Source of the DNA: Bacteroidales bacterium UBA4295
Lineage (GTDB): Bacteria > Bacteroidota > Bacteroidia > Bacteroidales > Paludibacteraceae
DNA: 64,000 nucleotides
Direction: 5' to 3'
Assembly: GCA_002395805.1 (NCBI GenBank)
Contig: DGVB01000026.1
Coordinates: 29,424-93,423, forward strand
The translations under genes were made by a program, and so were the position numbers. Below the pieces are notes generated by a model. That model was given only the letters and a program-made list of their open reading frames with translations, made no database searches and was not told the origin of the DNA. This document shows positions 51,849 through 58,047 of the stretch, piece by piece (the stretch's first letter is position 1; each line of letters begins with the position of its first letter).

Positions 51849-52601
51849 CTACCGGCACGGCATGCAAGCCAAACAGCTCGAGAGCTCCACCATCTCCTCA
51901 TCGTCTTTTTTGTCCGCAAAACTCATATAGGTGTTCAGGTTCTTGTATTTCCGGCAGAAAGCGCCCATCATATAGGCAAACTCCAGGTTCGAATATGAAA
52001 CAAAAATCACTACCGAGGGTTTGTTATCCCGGTAGATATACGAATAGCTCCTTCCGTCCGAGTTAAGATAGTAGGAGATGATATCACGGGTGACATCCTT
52101 CGCCAGCACGATCTGCGGACGCTGGCCGCGGCTGCCGAAATAGAAATCCTTCGGTTCGCCTTTGTTATTCCGTCCGTGCTTGTAGAGCGCGTCGTCCTTG
52201 ACATAGAACGTCGGATTGCGCTCCACCACAAAGTGCTTGATGTCCGCGAATAGGAAGGCTCTCTCGCTGATGTGCTTCAGCCCGGAAGTGATGACAAGGG
52301 TATCTATCTTGGCGTTCTGAAACGCTAACTCAAATACCACTTCCACCGAGGCCGGTATACGGTATTTGGACACTTTCTTACGTCCCGACGGGTAACGCAA
52401 GAGGGTCGTCTTTTCTTTGTTCATCAGCACGCCGTTGACGACCGAATGATACGGGTTATCCGCGTCTACCACAAAAGCGTCCACATTCCTCATGTCCAGC
52501 GCCACTATCTTGTTGGTGAGTTCGCCATTCACATGGTATTTCTCTGCGTACGCGCTCACGGCAAACAGCGCCGCTACCATCATAAAGAGTACCTTTTTCA
52601 T
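51849..52601 (-). CDS. Exported LRR/thioredoxin-like protein, frameshifted
   Basis: 250 residues as it stands. Signal peptide MKKVLFMMVAALFAVSAYA. Residues ~90-150 resemble a BspA-type leucine-rich repeat patch (IPASVEVVFELAFQNAKIDTLVITSGLKHISERAF). From ~190 a thioredoxin-like beginning follows (NKPSVVIFVSYSNLEFAYMMGAFCRKY) without a CxxC. The last 15 residues (SSCLACMPCR) come from a wrong frame after an 8-nt insertion. ATG 52607, two codons upstream, is the alternative start. First gene of the 47-52.6 kb operon, preceded by a promoter and a 150-nt structured leader. Confidence 0.72.
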   Translation of the reverse strand: MKKVLFMMVAALFAVSAYAEKYHVNGELTNKIVALDMRNVDAFVVDADNPYHSVVNGVLMNKEKTTLLRYPSGRKKVSKYRIPASVEVVFELAFQNAKIDTLVITSGLKHISERAFLFADIKHFVVERNPTFYVKDDALYKHGRNNKGEPKDFYFGSRGQRPQIVLAKDVTRDIISYYLNSDGRSYSYIYRDNKPSVVIFVSYSNLEFAYMMGAFCRKYKNLNTYMSFADKKDDEEMVELSSCLACMPCR

Positions 52602-52607
52602 AATCAT

Positions 52608-52757
52608 TCTATTTTGCTACATTTTTGGAATATGCGCGAACTTTAGCGCACCTCTGCGCCTATATGTCTTATCTTATATATTTTTCACCGCTTTTTTATG
52701 CTGTCGGTGCCAGCGGTTTATTTAACCTCAGTGAGTGACGAGAGGTTTCTAACCTTT
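52608..52757 (-). ncRNA. Structured 5' leader of the 47-52.6 kb operon (copy 1)
   Basis: The transcript expected from the promoter at 52765-52796 has a 150-nt leader. In RNA order it holds a hairpin AACCTC...GAGGTT (52747-52724), then ACCGCT...AGCGGT (52717-52687) enclosing GGCACCGACAGCAT. An imperfect second copy lies at 53031-53111. It could be a cis-regulatory leader; no known riboswitch class is recognised. Confidence 0.45.
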
Positions 52758-52764
52758 GCGACTG

Positions 52765-52796
52765 CAAAGGTACACAAAAAAAATGACACTCGCAAA
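52765..52796 (-). promoter_or_regulatory. Promoter of the 47-52.6 kb operon
   Basis: Minus-strand TTTG (52796-52793), 20-nt spacer, TACCTTTG (52772-52765). Confidence 0.8.
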
Positions 52797-53140
52797 TATA
52801 TTTTAATTTTTTACCAATTTTGATTCATCAGCCGCCGAAACAATGCCAAAATCACCCTATAAATCAACCTCAAAACGGCACCGAATTATGACCGTACAAG
52901 ATGCCCGTAATGGGCTTATAATGGTAATCCTAGACTTTGTTCGGAATAATCACATATAATTTACTTATATTCAATGATTTACAAATGTGTAAAATTAACG
53001 CAAAATCACCCTATTTTGCCATTTCAATTGCCGTTTTTTTTATGCTGCCGGTGCCTGCGCTCCTGTTTAATGTAGGTCAGGGACGATTTACATCTTACGC
53101 AGCAAAATTACAAAAAAAAATAATGAAAAACGCGGGGGCA
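52797..53140. other. Intergenic stretch with a second leader copy and a 14-nt direct repeat
   Basis: There is no gene. It contains CAAAATCACCCTAT twice (52847-52860 and 53001-53014) and, at 53031-53111, a degenerate copy of the downstream leader ending in a minus-strand TAATTTTG box (53110-53103) that lacks a -33 element. The stretch looks like an old duplication of a promoter-leader unit. Confidence 0.55.
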
Positions 53141-53172
53141 CTTGCACATATCAAAAAAAAGTAGTAAATTTG
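53141..53172 (+). promoter_or_regulatory. Promoter of the aminopeptidase P gene
   Basis: CTTG (53141-53144), 20-nt spacer, TAAATTTG (53165-53172). Confidence 0.78.
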
Positions 53173-53190
53173 CAGCCAAAATATAAAATC

Positions 53191-55044
53191 ATGAACGTAC
53201 GAGAGAGAATAGCAGCATTGCGCGAGGAGATGCGCGAGCAAGGAATAGGCGCGTATATCGTGCCTGGGAATGATCCTCATGCCAGCGAGTATATGGCATC
53301 TCACTGGTACGAGATGCAGTGGATTTCCGGCTTCAACGGCGAGAGCGGAACGGTAGTGGTGACGATGGAGAATGCGTTGCTATGGACCGACAGCCGCTAT
53401 TATCTGCAGGCAGGTATCGAGTTGGAGGGCTCGGGAATAGAGCTGATGCGCGAGAGCGATGTGGATTGCCCGTCTGTTATCGAATGGATGAAGGAAAGCC
53501 TACCCCAGCCCTTCCCAAAAGGAGGGAGCATAATTGGTGTCAATCCGGAGATGTGGAGCGTGAATGCGTTTGCCGAGTTGCGGAGCGAGGTGGCGGAAGC
53601 AGGGATAGAGGTGAAGAGCATTGATCTGATCAAACCCATCTGGACGGAAGGTCGTCCGGCAATACCGCAGGACAAGTTATACGCCTACGCCGCCGACTTC
53701 GCCGGAGAAACGGTAGAGAGCAAACTCGCAAGGATGCGGGAGAAAATAGCCGCAATGCACGGAGATGCACTTATTATTTCTGCATTGGATGAGATAGCAT
53801 GGTTGCTCAACATCCGCGGAAATGACGTGGAATACAATCCTGTTGTGATCAGTTATTGCGTTTTGGAGGGAGACAAATGTACGCTGTTTGTAGATAAGAA
53901 CAAGATTGATGCTCCGGCGCAGAATTATCTGGACTTCAATAATATCAGCGTGCAACCGTACGAGGCAGTTTTTGAGTATATCGGCAGCCTCAGCGGCACC
54001 ATTCTCTTCGACGGTGCACGTGTCAACGAAGCCTTGTACGAAGCTATCAATCAGGGTACAAAGGACAAGGGACAAGGGACAAAGGCTGTGAATATAAAGT
54101 CTCCTATTTTGATTGACAAGGCGAAGAAGAATGCCATCGAGTTGGAAGGCGAGCGGATTGCGATGCGGCAGGACGGCGCTGCGCTGACGAGGTTCTTCAA
54201 ATGGCTGGAAGAAGAAGCGTTTGGGAATTCACAATTCACAATGCACAATGCACAATTGACAGAGTGGGATCTGATGGAAAAATTGCATGAGTTCCGGGAG
54301 ATGGGCGAGAACTTCGTGGAAGAGAGTTTCGGTACCATCGCAGGCTATCAAGGCAATGGAGCCATCGTCCATTACGCAGCAACGAAAAAGAATTGCGCGG
54401 AGGTGAAACCGGAAGGCATGCTGCTGCTCGATTCGGGCGGTCAGTACCTGGACGGTACGACGGACATCACCCGAACGGTATGGCTCGGCGGAAGGATCCC
54501 GCAGCAAGCCAAACTGGACTACACATACGTGCTGAAAGGTCATATAGCGTTAGCGCGCGCCCGCTTCCCAAGAGGCACAAGAGGAAACCAGCTGGATGCA
54601 CTGGCCAAGCAATATATGTGGGCAGCCGGTATCACTTTCGGTCACGGCACAGGACACGGCGTAGGGCATTTCCTCGGCTGTCACGAAGGACCGCAGAACG
54701 TACGGACCGACAACAACCCGACAGCATTGGAGGTAGGACATATCATCTCCGACGAACCGGGAATATACCGCACCGGCAAATGGGGAATAAGGACGGAGAA
54801 CCTGATCACCGTCATTCCCGCCAAACAGACCAAAGCGACTACGACGGAGGACGAATGGCTGGCGTTCGAGACGCTGACACTCTGTTTCTACGACACAAGT
54901 CTGATCGAGATGAGTCTGATGACGGAGGACGAGATCGACTGGCTCAACGCGTATCACGTGCGCGTATATAAAGAGGTAGGACCGCTGCTGAACGACGAAG
55001 AGCGGTCATATCTGGCATACAAATGCCAAGCACTGGAAGTGTGA
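53191..55044 (+). CDS. Xaa-Pro aminopeptidase (aminopeptidase P, M24B)
   Basis: 617 residues. It removes N-terminal residues preceding proline. It has two creatinase-like N-domains (start IAALREEMREQGIGAYIVPG...DPHASEY) and a C-terminal pita-bread domain with metal ligands in LLLDSGGQYLDGTTDITRT (two Asp), GHGTGHGVGHFLG (His), SDEPGIYR (Glu) and GIRTENL (Glu), so it is active by motif. Three repeat elements are translated in frame: QPFPKGGS near 106, GTKDKGQGTK near 293 and NSQFTMHNAQL near 348. ATG 53191 fits the promoter; the TTG at 53170 is part of the -7 box. Confidence 0.92.
   Translation: MNVRERIAALREEMREQGIGAYIVPGNDPHASEYMASHWYEMQWISGFNGESGTVVVTMENALLWTDSRYYLQAGIELEGSGIELMRESDVDCPSVIEWMKESLPQPFPKGGSIIGVNPEMWSVNAFAELRSEVAEAGIEVKSIDLIKPIWTEGRPAIPQDKLYAYAADFAGETVESKLARMREKIAAMHGDALIISALDEIAWLLNIRGNDVEYNPVVISYCVLEGDKCTLFVDKNKIDAPAQNYLDFNNISVQPYEAVFEYIGSLSGTILFDGARVNEALYEAINQGTKDKGQGTKAVNIKSPILIDKAKKNAIELEGERIAMRQDGAALTRFFKWLEEEAFGNSQFTMHNAQLTEWDLMEKLHEFREMGENFVEESFGTIAGYQGNGAIVHYAATKKNCAEVKPEGMLLLDSGGQYLDGTTDITRTVWLGGRIPQQAKLDYTYVLKGHIALARARFPRGTRGNQLDALAKQYMWAAGITFGHGTGHGVGHFLGCHEGPQNVRTDNNPTALEVGHIISDEPGIYRTGKWGIRTENLITVIPAKQTKATTTEDEWLAFETLTLCFYDTSLIEMSLMTEDEIDWLNAYHVRVYKEVGPLLNDEERSYLAYKCQALEV
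53497..53527. repeat. GC-rich palindromic element inside the aminopeptidase P gene
   Basis: AGCCTACCCCAGCCCTTCCC followed by AAAAGGAGGGA, read as SLPQPFPKGGS. Same family as those in the M20 and argS genes, in the opposite orientation relative to the gene. Confidence 0.72.
54058..54085. repeat. Four ACAAGGG heptamers inside the aminopeptidase P gene
   Basis: ACAAAGG, ACAAGGG, ACAAGGG, ACAAAGG in register, encoding GTKDKGQGTKA. Confidence 0.88.
54227..54261. repeat. Five ATTCACA heptamers inside the aminopeptidase P gene
   Basis: ATTCACA, ATTCACA, ATGCACA, ATGCACA, ATTGACA, encoding NSQFTMHNAQLT. The same unit family recurs in the intergenic arrays at 55050 and 57286. Confidence 0.88.
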
Positions 55045-55049
55045 AGGCA

Positions 55050-55077
55050 ATGCACAATGCACAATTAACCATTAAAT
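55050..55077. repeat. ATGCACA heptamers after the aminopeptidase P stop
   Basis: ATGCACA twice (55050-55063), then ATTAACC and ATTAAAT, six nt after the TGA. Confidence 0.7.
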
Positions 55078-55100
55078 ATTAATTTAAAAATTTTACCATT

Positions 55101-55472
55101 ATGAAAGCAGATCTTATCAATGCATGGTTGTACAACGAGGGTTACAAACACGAGACCGACTCTGACGGAGATGTACATTTCCGCTACAACGGCAAGCACA
55201 TTTATTTCACGCCGGATGAGGACGAGACCTACTTCCGTCTTATCATGCCGAACATCTATGAGTTGGAGGACAACCGCGTAAAAGTACTGGAGGCATGCAA
55301 CACCATCACCCGCGACTACAAGGTAGTGAAAGCATACTTGGTAAAAGACCGTCTCTGGCTGTCGATTGAGATGTTTGTGGACTCCACTCCGGAGGTAGGT
55401 GATTTCTTCGAGCGCTGCTGCCGCATCCTGATCTCGGCTTACGAGGACACAGCAAAAGAGATTTTTAACTAA
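55101..55472 (+). CDS. YbjN-like small protein
   Basis: 123 residues, acidic, soluble. The pattern LINAWLYNEGYKHETDSDGDVHFRYNGKHIYF and then VLEACNTITRDYKVVKAYLVKDRLWLSIEMFV matches the YbjN/type III secretion chaperone-like fold (alpha-beta-beta...), proposed to act as a protein-binding adaptor. It lies 8 nt before the kinase-AAA gene, so the two are probably co-translated and may act together. The family call is moderately sure. Confidence 0.75.
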   Translation: MKADLINAWLYNEGYKHETDSDGDVHFRYNGKHIYFTPDEDETYFRLIMPNIYELEDNRVKVLEACNTITRDYKVVKAYLVKDRLWLSIEMFVDSTPEVGDFFERCCRILISAYEDTAKEIFN

Positions 55473-55480
55473 TCCAACAC

Positions 55481-57280
55481 ATGGCTGTACTATCCAAATC
55501 AGAAAAAATAGGCGGTTATACCGTACAAAACCTGATTAAAGCCAACCACTACACGGAGACCTACCGCGTAGTGGATGGCGATAACAGGCCTTTCTTCCTG
55601 AAGTTATTCATCTTGAATAACCTCCCCTCCAAGCTGATGAACGAGGGCACGAAGACGGTACACGAGATCGAATACTGCCGCCAGCTGAACCACCGCAATA
55701 TCGTGAGCCACGTATCGGACGGAACGCTGGAGCGAGAAAGTGGTTCGTACCAATACTATCTGACGGATTATTTCTCCGGTCCGGTTCTGGCAGACCGTTT
55801 GGCAACAGGAGGACCGATGAGCGAAGAGGAAGCACTCGGTATCTTCCGGGCTATATTGTCCGGCCTGCAATACATGCATTCGCAGGCTACGCCGCTCTGT
55901 CACAATGATATCACTCCCGCCAACATCGTGCTCAACGACGCGATGAACGGTGAAGCTGTGATCATCGATCTGGGCCATACCTGCACTCCTTGCGCCGGCA
56001 TTGCAGAATTCGACACCAACGATCTGGACGTGCTATACCATGCCAAAGAGACGATGGTAGGCATCTTCGACCAGCAAACGGATATCTTCTCCGCGTGCGC
56101 TGTGTTATACACGATGCTGACAGGGTCTGCTCCATGGCAACTGGATATAGCTGTCTCTGGTGACTACAAAGAGCGATTCAAAGAGATGTGGCAATACCGG
56201 CAGTCTCATCCGCTCCAGATGCCGGACAGCGCGAGCGCCAAGATAAAAGCCATTCTGAACGAAGGTCTGGCGTTGAAGTCTTCCGACCGATTCAAGAACG
56301 TGAATGACATTCTGGCGATCGTGGATGACAAGCAGCCCGCCGAAGGCGAGCAAGGCGGCAAACGCACCGACTCCGGCAGTAGCTCGATGGGCGACGGCGG
56401 CAAGCGCGAAGGATCAGCGGACGGCGACGACGACCTGCCGATCGAAATCCGCAAAGGCGGCGGTAACGGCTTTGCCGACATCGCCGGCATGCAGGAACTG
56501 AAAGACTATCTGACCCAGAAAGTGATCTTCATGATCCAAAACAAAGAACTGGCTGAGCAATACCGCATCACTCCTCCAAACGGCATGCTGCTGTACGGCC
56601 CTCCGGGATGCGGAAAGACATTCTTCGCAGAGAAATTTGCGGAAGAGACCAATTTCAATTTCATGCTCGTCAAGTCGTCCGATATCGGCAGCAGTCTCGT
56701 ACACGGAACGGAAGCAAAGATCCAGAAACTATTTGCAAAGGCCGAAAAGAATAATCCGATTGTGATCTGTTTCGACGAGTTTGACGCACTCGTTCCGATT
56801 CGCGGTGCACACGGCAGCGAGTATCAGTCCGGCGAAGTGAATGAGTTCCTCGCCCAGATGAACAACTGCGCAAAGAAAGGTATTTTCATCATTGCTACCA
56901 GCAACCGACCGGACAAGATCGACCCCGCTATCCTGCGTACAGGACGTATCGACAAACAGGTCTTTGTGCCGCTACCCGATTTGGAAGCCCGCAAAGAGAT
57001 GTTTAAGATGTACCTGGCGAAACGGCCGACTACGGAAGATATCAATATTGATGAATACGCAGCCAAGACGGAAGGTTATATCGCTTCCGACATCGCGTTT
57101 ATCGTGAACGACGCCGCTATGACCGCTGCCTTCACCCGCAAACCGATCAGCCACGAACTGATGTGCGTTTCACTCAATAACATCCAGCCCTCGCTGCAGA
57201 AAGAAGTGATCGAAGAATATTCGCAGATCCAGAAGAAGATGAACGGTGTACAGCGCCGCGCGATAGTGCAAGGGCTGTAA
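55481..57280 (+). CDS. Hanks-type protein kinase fused to a CDC48/FtsH-like AAA+ ATPase
   Basis: 599 residues. Residues ~10-280 are a Ser/Thr kinase: a degenerate glycine loop (IKANHYTETYRV), ATP-binding Lys in FFLKLF, helix-C Glu in HEIEYCRQL, catalytic loop CHNDITPANIVL (His 141) and metal Asp in IIDLGHT. A Gly/Ser/Asp-rich linker follows (about 285-325). Residues ~330-575 are a single AAA+ module: Walker A GPPGCGKT (near 373), Walker B VICFDEFDAL, sensor 1 IATSNRPDKIDP and Arg finger LRTGRIDKQ. No membrane segment or protease domain. All catalytic residues for both activities are retained. Partners are probably the upstream YbjN-like protein and perhaps ClpP downstream. Confidence 0.92.
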   Translation: MAVLSKSEKIGGYTVQNLIKANHYTETYRVVDGDNRPFFLKLFILNNLPSKLMNEGTKTVHEIEYCRQLNHRNIVSHVSDGTLERESGSYQYYLTDYFSGPVLADRLATGGPMSEEEALGIFRAILSGLQYMHSQATPLCHNDITPANIVLNDAMNGEAVIIDLGHTCTPCAGIAEFDTNDLDVLYHAKETMVGIFDQQTDIFSACAVLYTMLTGSAPWQLDIAVSGDYKERFKEMWQYRQSHPLQMPDSASAKIKAILNEGLALKSSDRFKNVNDILAIVDDKQPAEGEQGGKRTDSGSSSMGDGGKREGSADGDDDLPIEIRKGGGNGFADIAGMQELKDYLTQKVIFMIQNKELAEQYRITPPNGMLLYGPPGCGKTFFAEKFAEETNFNFMLVKSSDIGSSLVHGTEAKIQKLFAKAEKNNPIVICFDEFDALVPIRGAHGSEYQSGEVNEFLAQMNNCAKKGIFIIATSNRPDKIDPAILRTGRIDKQVFVPLPDLEARKEMFKMYLAKRPTTEDINIDEYAAKTEGYIASDIAFIVNDAAMTAAFTRKPISHELMCVSLNNIQPSLQKEVIEEYSQIQKKMNGVQRRAIVQGL

Positions 57281-57285
57281 GGGCA

Positions 57286-57341
57286 ATGCACAATGTACAA
57301 TTCACAATTCACAATTCACAATGCACAATTCACAATTTAGA
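57286..57341. repeat. Eight ATTCACA-type heptamers between kinase-AAA and clpP
   Basis: ATGCACA, ATGTACA, ATTCACA three times, ATGCACA, ATTCACA, ATTTAGA, without a single slip in 7-nt register. It is the longest array in the window. It fills nearly the whole intergenic gap. Confidence 0.92.
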
Positions 57342-57346
57342 ATGCA

Positions 57347-57958
57347 ATGAAAACAGAGAAAGAGATAAAAGACAGACTTTTTAATCCGTATATCATCGAA
57401 GAACGGCAGTTGAATATCACCCAACTGGATGTATTCAGCCGATTGATGATGGACCGTATCCTCTTCCTGAGCGGAGAGGTGGTAGGCGACACGATGGATA
57501 CGCTGGTAGCGCAGTTGCTCTTCCTTGATTCGCTGAATCATGATCCGATTCACCTGTATATCAATTCCGGCGGCGGCGAATGCTACTCGGGCCTCGAGTT
57601 GATCTCGGTAATGAAATTCATCAAATCGCCGGTTTACACGACCGTGCTGGGTCTAGCAGCATCAATGGGTGCTGTGATCGCCTCGAGCGGCGAGAAAGGA
57701 CACCGTACCGCCCTGCCCTATTCGCGTTTCATGATCCACCAGCCGAGCTCAGGTATCGGGTATTCGACCTTCAAAGATCAAGCTATCCATCTCAAAGAGA
57801 TGGAGAATCTGAAGCTGGACTTGTACAAAGTGTTGGCAGAGAATAGCGGCAAGACCGTAGAAGAGATTGAAGCGCTCTGCGACCGCGACAACTGGATGAA
57901 AGCCGATGAGGCTATCCAGATGGGATTCCTCGATGCAGTCGTAGAGCGGAAAGACTAG
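57347..57958 (+). CDS. clpP: ATP-dependent Clp protease proteolytic subunit (ClpP type)
   Basis: 203 residues. ClpP forms a barrel-shaped serine protease fed by AAA+ unfoldases. The fold is complete: RILFLSGEVVGDTM, LYINSGGGECYSGL, the nucleophile in LAASMGAVIAS, the His in FMIHQPSSG and the Asp in CDRDNWM. No propeptide is visible. It is not next to tig or clpX here. Instead it follows the kinase-AAA gene by 66 nt, all repeat DNA. It could be the main ClpP or a second one. Confidence 0.9.
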   Translation: MKTEKEIKDRLFNPYIIEERQLNITQLDVFSRLMMDRILFLSGEVVGDTMDTLVAQLLFLDSLNHDPIHLYINSGGGECYSGLELISVMKFIKSPVYTTVLGLAASMGAVIASSGEKGHRTALPYSRFMIHQPSSGIGYSTFKDQAIHLKEMENLKLDLYKVLAENSGKTVEEIEALCDRDNWMKADEAIQMGFLDAVVERKD

Positions 57959-57980
57959 TCGTCTAGTCTACTAGTCGTCC
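57956..57980. repeat. CTAGTCGT repeat at the clpP stop codon
   Basis: CTAGTCGT, CTAGTCTA, CTAGTCGT, CC. The TAG stop (57956-57958) lies in the first unit. Confidence 0.7.
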
Positions 57981-57993
57981 AATAACATAAAAG

Positions 57994-58022
57994 AATGGCT
58001 GCCGTGGGGCAGCCATTTTTAA
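57994..58022 (+). terminator. Terminator after clpP
   Basis: AATGGCTGCC (57994-58003), loop GTGG, GGCAGCCATT (58008-58017), then a T-run. Confidence 0.88.
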
Positions 58023-58047
58023 TATCTGTCAGCAGATGGCTGACAGT

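Noticed and set aside
57286..57341. Possible CRISPR array from regularly spaced repeats
   Set aside because: The units are contiguous 7-mers without spacers, and no cas genes are in the window.
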